Positions 27,748 through 38,030 are shown, numbered from the stretch's first letter. The stretch is DNA of 64,000 nt from Photobacterium profundum SS9 (GCF_000196255.1 NC_006371.1:1011995-1075994), one strand, 5' to 3'. Notes: a model not told the origin generated them from the sequence alone. Numbers and translations are program-made.

Positions 27748-28689
27748 TTATTTCGGTGTTTTAACGCTTTGAGTTAATGGTGCTGAAAGGTATTTAGAAA
27801 TTGCCTTTACTATTAAAGGTAATGAGTAAGTAGGTAACTGGATAGCGCCCATTAGTGCCATATATTCAGGCCCTAAATATGCGCCCGCAACAGTATAAGT
27901 GAGAAGAACATTTCGATTAGCTGCAGTAATGGCTGAAAGCAATGAATCGTCTAATCCTTTGTGGCGATAGCACAGAAAGCCAATAAGGAAAAAGAGGGCA
28001 CATAGTGCAATACCAATTAGCAGGTAGGTTAAACCCAACATAATGGACTGATCAAAAATTGATCTAAACTCACCCACTAAGCCAAATGGAAAGGTTAAGA
28101 CTAAAACAATGGTTACTTGAGAGAGTTTAGCGTGCGTTCTATGTAGAAGGTCTTTAGGAATAAATCGATAGCACATAGCCGAAATCAGCATAGGGCCTGC
28201 AATGAAAATTATAAGACGTTGTATATAACTTTGCATATCAAGTGAGACGTTATTGTCTTGAAATAGTAATAGATTTACATATAGCACCGCAGGCATTAGT
28301 AAGGTTGAAGCGATAGTCATAGCCATTGCTTTTAACGCATCAAGCCCCACCGATCGTGCAATAGCAGGCGTTGCAAATAAGGAGCCTGTAGCGGTCACTG
28401 CTGAAATGGCAAGTAACAATGATGACGATGCGCCAAATAACCCTGCAAGTGAGCAGGCTAATACTGAAAGCCCAACAGCATGAAAACTAGCGTAAAGCCA
28501 TATATCGAACTGACCGAGCATTTTGATCAGTTCGTTTTGTTTCATGCCTATCAATGTAAAAAGCATAAGAAAGAAAAGGATGTAGGGTAAAAAAGGGAAA
28601 ACCACAGCAGAAGCAGACGGTATAACAAAGCCTAAAATAGCAGCCAGCATTAAAAAGATAGGAGAATGTTTGGATATAAAATTGAGCAT
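27748..28689 (-). CDS. BASS-type (bile acid:sodium symporter-like) transporter
   Basis: 313 residues with about ten membrane helices and the SBF/BASS fold. Recognisable parts are GMKQNELIKML, the helix-breaking SAVTATGSLFATPAIARSVGLDALKAM (crossing helix region), and ITAANRNVLLTYTVAGAYLGPEYMA (second crossing helix, with the N-R/N pair of sodium binding). Substrate unknown; members move organic anions. It lies upstream of and on the same strand as ribB but the riboswitch separates the two, so it is its own unit. ROSEMET-type motifs of other efflux families were not seen. Confidence 0.75.
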   Translation of the reverse strand: MLNFISKHSPIFLMLAAILGFVIPSASAVVFPFLPYILFFLMLFTLIGMKQNELIKMLGQFDIWLYASFHAVGLSVLACSLAGLFGASSSLLLAISAVTATGSLFATPAIARSVGLDALKAMAMTIASTLLMPAVLYVNLLLFQDNNVSLDMQSYIQRLIIFIAGPMLISAMCYRFIPKDLLHRTHAKLSQVTIVLVLTFPFGLVGEFRSIFDQSIMLGLTYLLIGIALCALFFLIGFLCYRHKGLDDSLLSAITAANRNVLLTYTVAGAYLGPEYMALMGAIQLPTYSLPLIVKAISKYLSAPLTQSVKTPK

Positions 28690-28968
28690 AAAAAAATCTT
28701 TATATTTTAATTGTTACCCCATTGTTACTACAAATGTATGCCAAACACAAATTTATGCTGTTTAAGCTAATTTAACCTTTAAAAGTGGTAGGTTAAGCAT
28801 TGTGGCTGCAAAAATATTTCCGATTACTGCTATAAATTTAAAAAGCTGTTAACACATTAGAAAATCTAATCTTGCAATGGAGATATTGTCATTATTAGAG
28901 TGAAAAATAAGCGGTTATTATGAGCTCAGTTAAGCAACAAACAACAAACTAAAAATAAAGAGGCAATC

Positions 28969-29160
28969 ATGGCACAGGCTATTAATTTCGACACCATTGC
29001 AACACCTAGCGCTTTGGATAAGAAAGCCTATGCGGTTAATATCAAAGGATTGATTGCACACGCAGTAGACATCTTATTCGGTGGTTCAGAAGCACCAAAG
29101 CAATACAATGTATCTGATTTACCTGTACACCTTCAAAAAGATATCGGTATGTACCGTTAA
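28969..29160 (+). CDS. 63-residue small protein, DUF1127-like tail
   Basis: Small soluble protein with a good AAAGAGGCAATC ribosome site and a strong terminator 28 bp after the stop. The C-terminal VSDLPVHLQKDIGMYR recalls the LSD-x-x-L-x-DIGL end of DUF1127 proteins, but the rest is different and the family call is tentative. The small single-gene unit with its own terminator looks like a regulated stress-type gene. Function unknown. Confidence 0.7.
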   Translation: MAQAINFDTIATPSALDKKAYAVNIKGLIAHAVDILFGGSEAPKQYNVSDLPVHLQKDIGMYR

Positions 29161-29187
29161 TCGATACGGATAATAAAGAATTCCTTT

Positions 29188-29214
29188 AAAACACCAGCAT
29201 TCGCTGGTGTTTTT
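29188..29214 (+). terminator. Terminator after the 63-residue gene
   Basis: AACACCAGC/GCTGGTGTT stem, ATTC loop, T-run. Confidence 0.9.
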
Positions 29215-29438
29215 GTATGTGCGTTAAATACTCTCGCCTTAATTGTTAAGTTTACGTTTACTTTTCTATTAGCAACATATTCATACTATTTTTTTTCATA
29301 TATCTAATATAGCTTTAATTATTTGTTGCAAGAATATGGCATGATAACTTTAACGTGTTAGCAAAGTTTAGCTGACGTATCAACTTGCTATATATTGTAA
29401 AGAGATTATCAAGCTAGGTATGAATGGAGATGTATTCA

Positions 29439-29687
29439 GTGGGCTTTTTTTCAAAACTATTTGGTCTTGATAAAGAACAGAAAACAATTGAAGTGGAACC
29501 TGTCGAATATGAAGGTTATTTGATTTACCCAGAACCTATTTCTGAAGGTGGTCAATTTCGTATAGCGGGTAGAATTTGTAAAGAGATCGATGGTGAAGTG
29601 AAAACTCATACCTTTATTCGTTCTGATTTACTGGGTTCACGTCAAGATGCTGAAACATTTATGCTCAATAAGCGAAAATGTTCATAA
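29439..29687 (+). pseudogene. HlyU-family (PF10115-type) gene with a 3' frameshift
   Basis: Encodes GFFSKLFGLDKEQK...EPVEYEGYLIYPEPISEGGQFRIAGRICKEIDGEVKTH, the typical HlyU-like small protein. The likely start is the GTG at 29439 (VGFFSKLFG), with GGAGATG upstream serving as ribosome site; an ATG at 29424 is also in frame. Near the end the frame reads LNKRKCS and stops at 29687. Adding one A after 29670 or so would read LNKAKMFIKQNGEGMFGH to a stop at about 29719, matching the usual family end. The product may still work because only the last dozen residues change. Confidence 0.75.
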
Positions 29688-30132
29688 AGCAAAATGGTGA
29701 AGGAATGTTTGGTCATTAAAACCATTCACGCCCTAGCATAAAAATAAAATTTAAATATTCGTTTGAATGATTACTCTAAAAAAAATTGTTAGGTTAAGTC
29801 ATCCTTATTTTTATGTACTTAGCCTTATTATATAATTTGTTTTAAACAAATAGATCGATTGCTACAAGTGTGATTTTTGGGCAAAAAGGAGGCTTATAGT
29901 GTTATTAATGGACGTTTGTGTGTTTTTTTTGTATAAATTGTTGATTGGTAATGTGGTTTGACCTCTGTCCAGATGTTAAAAACGTTCTTTTCTTTCCGTT
30001 AGAAGGTAACATTCGTTGTTAATTACGACGTTTTTGTTGGGTTTTTTTGTATTTCTCCTACAAAGTGCTTGAAATTACTTTGCGGGTTGGATACAAAATC
30101 ATTACTTCTATGCCAATGTTCAGGGAATAATA
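29688..30132 (+). promoter_or_regulatory. Long leader region upstream of pntAB
   Basis: About 445 bp before pntA with no long gene. It is very AT-rich, holds a 20-codon ORF with a consensus ribosome site (29899-29961) and should contain the pntAB promoter. I see no riboswitch consensus or clear operator. Confidence 0.45.
29899..29961 (+). CDS. Possible 20-residue leader peptide upstream of pntA
   Basis: GTG start seven bases after AAAAAGGAGG, giving a 20-residue hydrophobic peptide (MLLMDVCVFFLYKLLIGNVV). The ribosome site is as good as any in the window. It lies 170 bp before pntA. It may be a leader peptide or small membrane protein; chance cannot be excluded for such a short frame. Confidence 0.35.
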   Translation: MLLMDVCVFFLYKLLIGNVV

Positions 30133-31689
30133 ATGCAGATTGGTGTGCCTAAAGAGATATTCGCGAATGAAACGCGAGTTGCTGCTACGCCTAAAACGGT
30201 AGAGCAGTTGTTAAATATGGGGTTCAGCGTTGCTATCGAGCAAAATGCTGGCGTTCTTGCTAGTTTCGGCGATGCAGCTTTTGAAGCCGCGGGTGCGACT
30301 ATCGTTTCAACTGAAGATGTATGGCAGTCAGATCTTATTCTGAAAGTTAACGCTCCTCAGGTTAACGATGAAACTGGTGTTGATGAATTTGATTTGATCA
30401 AAGAAGGTGCAAGTATTGCCTGCTTTATTTGGCCAGCTCAAAATAAAGAGTTGCTAGATAAGTTATCAACGAAAAACATCAATGTAATGGCTATGGACTC
30501 AGTGCCGCGCATTTCACGTGCTCAAGCGTTAGATGCACTAAGTTCAATGGCTAACATTGCGGGTTACCGTGCTGTTGTTGAAGCTGCTCATGAATTTGGT
30601 CGTTTCTTTACAGGGCAGATTACGGCTGCTGGTAAAGTGCCACCTGCAAAAGTGTTAGTTGCTGGCGCGGGTGTTGCTGGATTGGCTGCAATCGGTGCTG
30701 CTGGTAGTCTTGGTGCAATTGTTCGTTCTTTCGATGTACGTCCTGAAGTTAAGGAACAAGTTGAAAGTATGGGTGCAAGCTTCCTTGAAGTTGATTTCAA
30801 AGAAGATACAAGCACTGGTGATGGTTACGCTAAAGAAATGTCAGATGACTTCAACAAAGCAGCCGAGCGTTTATACGCAGAGCAAGCTAAAGATGTTGAT
30901 ATCATCATTACGACAGCGCTTATTCCAGGTCGTCCTGCACCGAAGTTGATCACCAAAGAAATGGTTGATTCAATGAAGTCGGGCAGTGTGATTGTCGATT
31001 TAGCGGCGGCTAACGGTGGTAACTGTGTTTATACTGAAGCCAATAAAGTTATTACTACGCCAAACGGTGTAAAAGTAATTGGTTATACCGATATGGTAGG
31101 TCGTCTTCCGACTCAGTCATCTCAACTTTACGGTACAAACCTTGTTAACCTTCTCAAACTTCTTTGTAAAGAAAAAGACGGTAACATCAACATCGATTTT
31201 GAAGATGAAGTGTTACGTGGTCTAACTGTTATTAAAGAAGGTGAAATCACTTGGCCTGCGCCAGCAATCAAAGTATCAGCAGCTCCTCAGCAACCCGCTG
31301 CGGAAATAAAACCCAAAGTTGTCGTTAAAAAAGCGCCAATGTCGCCGGTTAAAAAATACGGTTTGATGGCAGCTGGTATTGCTGCATTTGGTTGGATTGC
31401 AAATTACGCTCCTGCAGAATTCCTTGCTCACCTAACGGTATTCGTACTGGCATGTGTTGTAGGTTACTACGTAGTATGGAACGTATCTCATGCGCTTCAC
31501 ACTCCTCTTATGTCGGTGACTAATGCAATTTCAGGCATCATCATTGTAGGTGCTGTGTTGCAGGTAAGTCAGGGTAGCAGTTTGGTTACTGTCTTGGCAT
31601 TCATTGCCGTTCTTATTGCAAGTATCAACATATTTGGTGGCTTTACAGTTACCAAGCGGATGCTTGAAATGTTCCGTAAAGATAAATAA
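30133..31689 (+). CDS. pntA: NAD(P) transhydrogenase subunit alpha PntA
   Basis: 518 residues, close to E. coli PntA (510). It starts with the NAD(H)-binding domain I ([40 protein letters not shown] as Rossmann loop, [37 protein letters not shown]) and ends with four membrane helices of domain II (about 405-510). With PntB it couples hydride transfer between NADH and NADP+ to proton entry at the inner membrane, supplying NADPH. pntB follows 10 bp later. Confidence 0.97.
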   Translation: MQIGVPKEIFANETRVAATPKTVEQLLNMGFSVAIEQNAGVLASFGDAAFEAAGATIVSTEDVWQSDLILKVNAPQVNDETGVDEFDLIKEGASIACFIWPAQNKELLDKLSTKNINVMAMDSVPRISRAQALDALSSMANIAGYRAVVEAAHEFGRFFTGQITAAGKVPPAKVLVAGAGVAGLAAIGAAGSLGAIVRSFDVRPEVKEQVESMGASFLEVDFKEDTSTGDGYAKEMSDDFNKAAERLYAEQAKDVDIIITTALIPGRPAPKLITKEMVDSMKSGSVIVDLAAANGGNCVYTEANKVITTPNGVKVIGYTDMVGRLPTQSSQLYGTNLVNLLKLLCKEKDGNINIDFEDEVLRGLTVIKEGEITWPAPAIKVSAAPQQPAAEIKPKVVVKKAPMSPVKKYGLMAAGIAAFGWIANYAPAEFLAHLTVFVLACVVGYYVVWNVSHALHTPLMSVTNAISGIIIVGAVLQVSQGSSLVTVLAFIAVLIASINIFGGFTVTKRMLEMFRKDK

Positions 31690-31699
31690 GGAGTAACAC

Positions 31700-33076
31700 A
31701 TGTCTGCAGGAATCGTACAAGCGGCATATCTTGTTGCTGCGGTACTATTTATCATGTCTCTTGCTGGTCTTTCTAAGCAAGAAACAGCGCGAGCAGGTAA
31801 CTATTACGGCATCGCGGGTATGGGTATTGCGCTTATAGCGACAATCTTTGGTCCTGACGCTCAAGGTATAGGCTGGATCCTTCTTGCGATGGTTATCGGT
31901 GGTTCTATTGGTATCCGTCTTGCGAAGAAAGTTGAAATGACAGAAATGCCAGAGCTGGTTGCTATTCTTCATAGCTTCGTAGGTCTAGCGGCAGTTCTTG
32001 TTGGTTTCAATACGTTTATTGACCACGGTGAACTAACGGGTGCACTACTGAATATCCACCTTGTGGAAGTATTCTTAGGTGTGTTCATTGGTGCCGTAAC
32101 CTTCACAGGTTCAATTGTTGCTTTCGGTAAATTGCGTGGAATTATTGACTCTAAGTCATTAATGCTTCCTCATCGCCATAAACTAAACTTAGCTGCAATT
32201 GTTATTTCATTCCTTCTAATGCTTCATTTCGTTAACGTTGAAGGTTCTACGTTTGCGCTTGTTGTTGTTACTTTGATTGCATTTGCGTTCGGTTATCACC
32301 TAGTTGCTTCAATCGGTGGTGCAGATATGCCCGTTGTTGTTTCAATGCTTAACTCTTACTCGGGTTGGGCAGCGGCAGCAGCAGGCTTCATGCTATCGAA
32401 CGATCTTCTTATCGTAACGGGTGCATTAGTTGGTTCTTCTGGTGCTATTCTTTCTTACATTATGTGTAAGGCGATGAACCGTTCTTTCATTAGTGTAATT
32501 GCAGGCGGCTTCGGTACTAACGTTGTTGCTTCTAGTTCTGATGAAGAACAAGGCGAACACCACGAAACATCAGCAGAAGAAGTGGCTGAAATGTTGAGTG
32601 ATGCAACGTCTGTTGTGATCACTCCTGGGTACGGTATGGCTGTTGCTCAAGCACAATACCCCGTTCACGAAATCACAACTAAGTTGCGTGCCAAAGGTAT
32701 TGATGTCCGTTTTGGTATTCACCCAGTTGCGGGCCGTCTACCTGGTCACATGAACGTACTGCTTGCAGAAGCTAGAGTACCTTACGATATCGTACTAGAA
32801 ATGGACGAAATCAATGATGACTTGTCTAAAACAGATGTAGTACTTGTTATTGGCGCGAATGATACGGTTAACCCTTCTGCAATGGACGATCCAAATAGTC
32901 CTATCGCAGGTATGCCTGTATTAGAAGTGTGGAATGCGAAGCATGTTATTGTGTTTAAGCGTTCAATGAATCCAGGTTACGCGGGTGTTCAAAACCCATT
33001 GTTCTTTAAAGAGAACACACAGATGCTATTTGGCGATGCAAAAGAAAGTGTAGATAATATTTCTAAATTTCTTTAA
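31700..33076 (+). CDS. pntB: NAD(P) transhydrogenase subunit beta PntB
   Basis: 458 residues (462 in E. coli). About nine membrane helices (1-260) form the rest of domain II, with the conserved [18 protein letters not shown] and HRHKLNLAA segments. The C-terminal NADP(H) domain III has [44 protein letters not shown] and [19 protein letters not shown] precedes the ATG. It ends the operon at a strong terminator. Confidence 0.97.
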   Translation: MSAGIVQAAYLVAAVLFIMSLAGLSKQETARAGNYYGIAGMGIALIATIFGPDAQGIGWILLAMVIGGSIGIRLAKKVEMTEMPELVAILHSFVGLAAVLVGFNTFIDHGELTGALLNIHLVEVFLGVFIGAVTFTGSIVAFGKLRGIIDSKSLMLPHRHKLNLAAIVISFLLMLHFVNVEGSTFALVVVTLIAFAFGYHLVASIGGADMPVVVSMLNSYSGWAAAAAGFMLSNDLLIVTGALVGSSGAILSYIMCKAMNRSFISVIAGGFGTNVVASSSDEEQGEHHETSAEEVAEMLSDATSVVITPGYGMAVAQAQYPVHEITTKLRAKGIDVRFGIHPVAGRLPGHMNVLLAEARVPYDIVLEMDEINDDLSKTDVVLVIGANDTVNPSAMDDPNSPIAGMPVLEVWNAKHVIVFKRSMNPGYAGVQNPLFFKENTQMLFGDAKESVDNISKFL

Positions 33077-33100
33077 TACTGTTAATCGTTAGCAATTAAG

Positions 33101-33126
33101 AAGGGAGCTTTAGCTCCCTTTTTTTA
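33101..33126 (+). terminator. Terminator of pntAB
   Basis: AAGGGAGC/GCTCCCTT stem with a TTTA loop and T7 tail. Confidence 0.93.
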
Positions 33127-33223
33127 TCTGTTGAAAATGGAGACTAACGACGATTGATTAAAACGTAACCGATTTAAAGTATTGACAAATTTATGACATT
33201 ATAACTATTTTGAATGATAAGCT

Positions 33224-34669
33224 TTGATGATGAAAAAGTATGTATTGTTAGTCTCACTCATATTCTCAGGTTTTAGTTTTGCAGATGTGCAAACTTTACC
33301 TGATCGTTTGAATGCCGTGCGTTCAGATTTACTTACAAGTGATCCTCTAGCAACGTACGATTTTAGACAGCTGCAAAGCCAGTACCCGACACCATTAATT
33401 TTATTGTCGAATTTACTACCGCAGTCTGCGAAGTACCCTTTATCTTCAATGAAGCGTCTGTATAAGAACGCACAGACGTGTAAAGGACCATGGCCGGTAA
33501 GCCCTTTGGTTACTCAGCCCGTTGTCTTTGTACGAGCACTTTGTAATAACACCGCTTTACCTAGAGGGTGGTTCTCGCGTTCAGGGTATATTCACCCAGG
33601 TGGTGGTAGTTACGCTTACCGTTATATAGAGAAGCACCCTGAAGATAGTACTGTTTTAGCCGATTACTTACACATACAAGAGCGTCAATTGGCACCAACA
33701 AACTCGGTGTTAGGGCGTTTACAGCGAATGAATAATGAAGAGATCATAGTATTCAATTCGGGTGCTGATTCTTTTATCTCCAATGGCGAGTTATGGGTTC
33801 GTAGTGGGAATGAATACCATATTTATGATCAACCGACTTGGTCGGTAGTGTTAAACCGTTATGATATACATTTTAAGCGGTTAAGTAATACTGACTTTTG
33901 CTTAGCCAAGAGTGGTAACATTTGTTGGCAAGAGGATGATAAGTCCTATTTGACCTTTTATTTGTTAATTGGTCTGTTGGTTGCTAACGTAAGCCTATTG
34001 ATAGGGTGGATTTTGTATCGCTGGCGTATCCGTCGAAGAGCGATGCAAGAAAGAATGTTGGTGTTACAGATTTTGACGCACGAACTTCGCACTCCTATAG
34101 CAAGTTTAGCGATGACAGTTGAAGGCTTTCGTCGAAATTTTGATGCATTACCTGAATCTCTTTATGATGAATTTAGGCGATTAACGGAAGATTCTAGACG
34201 TTTACGTCAGCTTGCCGAGGCAAGCAAAGATTATCTTCAAGCTAATCAGCAACAGTTAAGTGTTCAACAGGTAGATTCATTTAATGAATGGCTTGAATAT
34301 ATAAGTGAACCTTATGATGTAAAACTGCTCTTATCAGAAGATAAGAGCGTAAAATTGAATATTTATTGGCTGGGTACATGTATTGACAACTTATTGTCGA
34401 ATGCCCAGAAATATGGCGATGCGCCAATTACATTAACGTCATCATTCAAAAATGGAAAGTTGATTGTAAGAGTTCAAGATAATGGGCTATTGGGCCCTAA
34501 AGATTGGGCTAGATTAAGAAAGCCTTTTGTCAGTGAAAAAGGGCTTGGGCTTGGGCTTACAATCGTTGAATCGATGATTCGTAGAATGGGTGGAAGCCTC
34601 AAAATTGAAGGTCCACCTACAACGTTTATTTTGGAGATACCGTGTGAATCAAACTCTGCTCTTGGTTGA
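33224..34669 (+). CDS. vxrA: DUF3404 sensor histidine kinase, VxrA/WigK-like
   Basis: 481 residues: signal peptide (1-20), a periplasmic DUF3404 sensor domain (21-242) with paired cysteines, one membrane helix (243-265), a HisKA domain with LTHELRTPIAS (His286) and an ATPase domain with CIDNLLSNAQKYG (N box), QDNG (G1) and KGLGLGLTIVESM (G2). This is the VxrA/WigK type of Vibrio, which responds to cell-wall damage and controls type VI secretion and envelope genes in V. cholerae. It overlaps the response regulator gene and lies 3' of pntAB as in other vibrios. Symbol by homology recalled, not searched. Confidence 0.85.
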   Translation: MMMKKYVLLVSLIFSGFSFADVQTLPDRLNAVRSDLLTSDPLATYDFRQLQSQYPTPLILLSNLLPQSAKYPLSSMKRLYKNAQTCKGPWPVSPLVTQPVVFVRALCNNTALPRGWFSRSGYIHPGGGSYAYRYIEKHPEDSTVLADYLHIQERQLAPTNSVLGRLQRMNNEEIIVFNSGADSFISNGELWVRSGNEYHIYDQPTWSVVLNRYDIHFKRLSNTDFCLAKSGNICWQEDDKSYLTFYLLIGLLVANVSLLIGWILYRWRIRRRAMQERMLVLQILTHELRTPIASLAMTVEGFRRNFDALPESLYDEFRRLTEDSRRLRQLAEASKDYLQANQQQLSVQQVDSFNEWLEYISEPYDVKLLLSEDKSVKLNIYWLGTCIDNLLSNAQKYGDAPITLTSSFKNGKLIVRVQDNGLLGPKDWARLRKPFVSEKGLGLGLTIVESMIRRMGGSLKIEGPPTTFILEIPCESNSALG

Positions 34670-35303
34670 AGATGACCGCAACCTTGCTGATGGTTTACTC
34701 GAAAGCTTAAAGCAAGCTGGCTACACATGTTTATATGCTGATTGTGCTAATAAAGTTGCTGATTTATGGCCTGATGCAGATCTTGTTGTATTAGACCGAC
34801 AATTACCAGAAGGTGATTCACTAGGCTTTTTAAGCGGCTGGCTATCGATTAAACATGTACCTGTTATCCTATTAACTGCCATGGTGTCAGTTACAGATAA
34901 AGTAATAGGCTTAGATTCAGGTGCGAAGGATTACTTAACAAAACCTTTTGCTGAAGAAGAGCTTCTTGCTCGTATTCGCTTACACCTTAGAAATGGTAAA
35001 GATGATCATTTGGCTGCAAACATCATAACGGTTGGTCAAATATCAATTAATATGGAAAGCCGAGAGGTTAACCATGATGGTGACATTGTCATGTTAACAC
35101 GTACCGAGTTTGAATTACTGGTTTTTCTAGCCAAAAATGCAGGGCGTGTCTTTACCCGTGATGAATTATTAGATCAAGTCTGGGGCTACAATCATTATCC
35201 GACGACACGTACTGTAGATACGCATATTTTGCAGCTACGTCAGAAATTGATGGGTATAGAGATTGAAACGCTTCGTGGTGTTGGTTACCGGATGAAATCG
35301 TAG
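34644..35303 (+). CDS. vxrB: OmpR-type response regulator, VxrB/WigR-like
   Basis: 219 residues from a GTG at 34644, which has GGAG eight bases before and overlaps the kinase gene by 26 bp. A receiver domain (1-115) has the acidic pair ED-D (10-11), phospho-acceptor Asp51, Thr78 and Lys100; a winged-helix DNA-binding domain (about 125-219) carries LTRTEFELLVFLAKNAGRVFTRDELLDQVWGY and TRTVDTHILQLRQKL. It is the cognate regulator of the upstream DUF3404 kinase. Confidence 0.9.
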   Translation: MNQTLLLVEDDRNLADGLLESLKQAGYTCLYADCANKVADLWPDADLVVLDRQLPEGDSLGFLSGWLSIKHVPVILLTAMVSVTDKVIGLDSGAKDYLTKPFAEEELLARIRLHLRNGKDDHLAANIITVGQISINMESREVNHDGDIVMLTRTEFELLVFLAKNAGRVFTRDELLDQVWGYNHYPTTRTVDTHILQLRQKLMGIEIETLRGVGYRMKS

Positions 35304-35332
35304 TCTGATGCATCAGTTATAATAAGATCCTA

Positions 35333-36202
35333 ATGATTATGAAGAAGCTTTCGATAACGTCTTCCGTCTTGTTATTACATTCGGTGTTATACACGCCGAG
35401 TGTAATGGCAAAGTGGTTTAATGGGCAAGATTTGTATACAACCTCTCATCAAAGAATACTTGAAGGGAACACATCGGCAGGCTTTGATTCGATAATTCAA
35501 GCTTGGCAACAAGCACCCAATACAGAGCAACAAGCGAATCTTAATGAATTGCTTGAATTTGCGATCACTGAAGATTGCGGACACAGTCTTGAGCAAAAAG
35601 CGCTGCCTAGTTGGTTATCAAAACTGTCTATTCAGCGAGAAGTTATTCAAAACCTCAATCAGGTGATGTTGAAATTATCGATTGTTGGTTTAACGCGCAC
35701 TAAAATTTCAGAAATAACCTTCACTAAATGGCCTGAAGATAACATTATCGTCAGTACACCTTCTATCCAAGAGGGAGGGTACTTTTCAGTAGAAGCTCGT
35801 CGTATGGAAAAGCCTTTAAGTTCAGGTATTTATAAGATCACAGTTAAAGCTGATGATGAGAAAGATTGGATTAGTTGGGTTGTTTTATCTGAGCCAGTAT
35901 TAAAACAAAGCCTAGGATGGAGAGACAGTAAAAATTGGCGAATAGAACAGGAAGGCTTACCTAATCCTGCATGCCCGTCGCGTATCTTATCGATTAATTT
36001 ATACGATTTAAATGATACGACGTGGACGCCACTTTGGACGGAAGAAATTGATGGTAAACTTCCCACAACATTACCTAAAATTGATGTACCAAGTGGACGC
36101 TATTGGCTAAGCGTGGGCTTGATTAAAAGCCGCTGGCAGGGTGAAATATCAATATTGGATATTCAACGTATAACACGGCCCGTTGATTATCCGAGTTTTT
36201 AA
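35333..36202 (+). CDS. vxrC: DUF2861 periplasmic protein, VxrC-like
   Basis: About 288 residues, secreted (signal peptide MKKLSITSSVLLLHSVLYTPSVMA). It matches the DUF2861 protein that follows vxrAB in Vibrio. It has no enzyme motif; a small cysteine pair and tryptophan-rich repeats are seen. It begins 30 bp after the regulator and is most likely co-transcribed. In V. cholerae two more genes (vxrD, vxrE) follow; here the cluster ends and nnrS comes next. Confidence 0.78.
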   Translation: MIMKKLSITSSVLLLHSVLYTPSVMAKWFNGQDLYTTSHQRILEGNTSAGFDSIIQAWQQAPNTEQQANLNELLEFAITEDCGHSLEQKALPSWLSKLSIQREVIQNLNQVMLKLSIVGLTRTKISEITFTKWPEDNIIVSTPSIQEGGYFSVEARRMEKPLSSGIYKITVKADDEKDWISWVVLSEPVLKQSLGWRDSKNWRIEQEGLPNPACPSRILSINLYDLNDTTWTPLWTEEIDGKLPTTLPKIDVPSGRYWLSVGLIKSRWQGEISILDIQRITRPVDYPSF

Positions 36203-36321
36203 TTTTTTCATATTCAAATGCCAAACTATTTTATAGAACATTATCATTTCTGTATTTCTGACTATGCTTATAGCAAATTATATAAAGTGAACTATAAACA
36301 GGTATTTTAATTGTACCTTTA

Positions 36322-36344
36322 AAGGTGTATCATTTATGCATGTT
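36322..36344 (+). promoter_or_regulatory. Putative NsrR operator upstream of nnrS
   Basis: AAGGTGTATCA-T-TTATGCATGTT, an imperfect 11-1-11 inverted repeat that matches about 8 of 11 positions per half to the enterobacterial NsrR consensus (AAGATGYRTTT). It lies 28 bp before the nnrS start. nnrS genes of vibrios are known as members of predicted NsrR regulons. Confidence 0.45.
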
Positions 36345-36371
36345 TAGAGTTGTACAAAGTAAGGTTTAGAA

Positions 36372-37577
36372 ATGATGCAGATTTTAGATAACGAAAAAGA
36401 ACAGCGCATCTTACCCATTTTTCGATTGGCTTTTCGCCCATTCTTTTTAGGTGCGAGTATCTTTTCCGCTATAGCGATGATTATTTGGGCAATTTTTTGG
36501 TCAGGTACAGTAGATGTTTCAATGTTAATGTATGGAAATCCAATTTGGTGGCACAGCCATGAAATGCTGATTGGCTTTACCGGTGCCATTATCATTGGTT
36601 TTTTGCTAACGGCTGTTCAAAACTGGACAGGGAACCCTGGTGTTAGAGGTTGGCCATTAGCGAGTATATTTCTTTTATGGGCAATAGCACGTGTTGGTTT
36701 GCTCTTTGGTACCGCTAATATAATTTGGATGATCATCGATCTTGCATGGGTTCCATTAGCAACGTATTTTTTGGCTAAGCCACTTATTTTACGTAAACAG
36801 TGGAATAACTTGTTTTTTGTACCGCTCTTACTGCTGATGACACTACTTAATGCGTACCTTCACTTTATGGTATTAGGTTTTGTTGATTTTGATTTACGCG
36901 GTGTTTCACTTTCTGTTGTCACCGTTATATCTGTGATTGTACTTGTTGTGGGTGGGCGTGTTATTCCATTCTTTACATGGCGAGGTACTGATACCGCTCA
37001 AATTACACGAGTAAAAGCAATAGAACTATTGGCGATGATACCAAGCTGGTTACTATTGGCGAATGTCTTACTGCCTATTCCTGATGCTATTAATCAAGTT
37101 ACGTTACCTGCATTATTTTTTGCTACGGGTTTAACGCATTTGATTCGATTTGTACGCTGGAGAACATTTCAAACGCTTAAAACACCATTACTTTGGTCTT
37201 TACATGCCGCGTATTTGTTTATGATTATTGGTATGTTTATGCTAGGTTTTCACTTCTTAACGGGTGATATTAGTTACAGTGTAGCACTACACTTTATTAC
37301 TGTTGGTGGTATTAGTTGTATGATTCTTGCAATGATATCAAGAGTGTCGTTAGGTCATACTGGTCGATCTTTACAGGCTGGTCGCTGGATTATTATTGCA
37401 TTTTTAGCCTTAATTATCGCAACGCTTGTTCGTACCGTAATTGTTTCGCTTGTACCTACAATGATATTGAACAGTTACGTTATCTCAGCTGTTTTATGGG
37501 CCGTTGCATATACCATTTTTAGTATTGTTTATTTTCCAATATTAACTCAACCACGTGTTGATGGACGCCCAGGTTAA
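36372..37577 (+). CDS. nnrS: NnrS family membrane protein (nitric oxide response)
   Basis: 401 residues with twelve membrane helices. Family features are PIFRLAFRPFFLGA at the N-terminus, WHSHEMLIGFTGAIIIGFLLTAVQNWTG (histidines thought to bind haem or copper) and VVGGRVIPFFTW. NnrS proteins protect the cell from nitrosative stress, notably by keeping iron-dinitrosyl complexes from building up. A probable NsrR site lies before it, which agrees with nitric-oxide control. Single gene. Confidence 0.92.
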   Translation: MMQILDNEKEQRILPIFRLAFRPFFLGASIFSAIAMIIWAIFWSGTVDVSMLMYGNPIWWHSHEMLIGFTGAIIIGFLLTAVQNWTGNPGVRGWPLASIFLLWAIARVGLLFGTANIIWMIIDLAWVPLATYFLAKPLILRKQWNNLFFVPLLLLMTLLNAYLHFMVLGFVDFDLRGVSLSVVTVISVIVLVVGGRVIPFFTWRGTDTAQITRVKAIELLAMIPSWLLLANVLLPIPDAINQVTLPALFFATGLTHLIRFVRWRTFQTLKTPLLWSLHAAYLFMIIGMFMLGFHFLTGDISYSVALHFITVGGISCMILAMISRVSLGHTGRSLQAGRWIIIAFLALIIATLVRTVIVSLVPTMILNSYVISAVLWAVAYTIFSIVYFPILTQPRVDGRPG

Positions 37578-37647
37578 GTTAATAAAGTGACAAAATGCAG
37601 ATTTGCACCTAAGATGTCAATCCAATTGAGATAAACAGAAAGATAGC

Positions 37648-37836
37648 ATGTTTAATAATACACCTACGCTGAACCACGAAGAGCAACAAGTAGCCGCTGA
37701 CCGTATTCATGATCTCATGGCAAAAGGTCTCAGTAGCGGTGAGGCTATAATGCTTGTTGCTCATGAAATTCGAGAAGCAGACGCTAAAAAACGTGGTGTG
37801 CAAGAAGTCGTAGAAACTGAAGACGACGAAGAGTAA
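37648..37836 (+). CDS. YoaH/UPF0181 family small protein
   Basis: 62 residues; [34 protein letters not shown] is the UPF0181 (YoaH) signature, followed by a short acidic tail. Function is unknown. GAAAGATAGC precedes the ATG and a perfect terminator follows, so it is a small independent unit or the end of the nnrS transcript (70 bp away). Confidence 0.88.
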   Translation: MFNNTPTLNHEEQQVAADRIHDLMAKGLSSGEAIMLVAHEIREADAKKRGVQEVVETEDDEE

Positions 37837-37878
37837 TACCTGACTCAAAACTGAGTCACATTCATGCGATAAATGATT

Positions 37879-37904
37879 AACGGCGCTTTTGGCGCCGTTT
37901 TTTC
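37879..37904 (+). terminator. Terminator after the YoaH-like gene
   Basis: AACGGCGC/GCGCCGTT stem with TTTTG loop and T tail. Confidence 0.92.
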
Positions 37905-38030
37905 GTACAAAATGAGAGTAAAATCTCATACCATTCACATGGGTTTAGTAAATTGAATCTTGCTGGAATAATATACACACAGAGTGATAACTAGCTTGGT
38001 TAGTATGCTGATTTTAGTTGAGGAGGTAGG

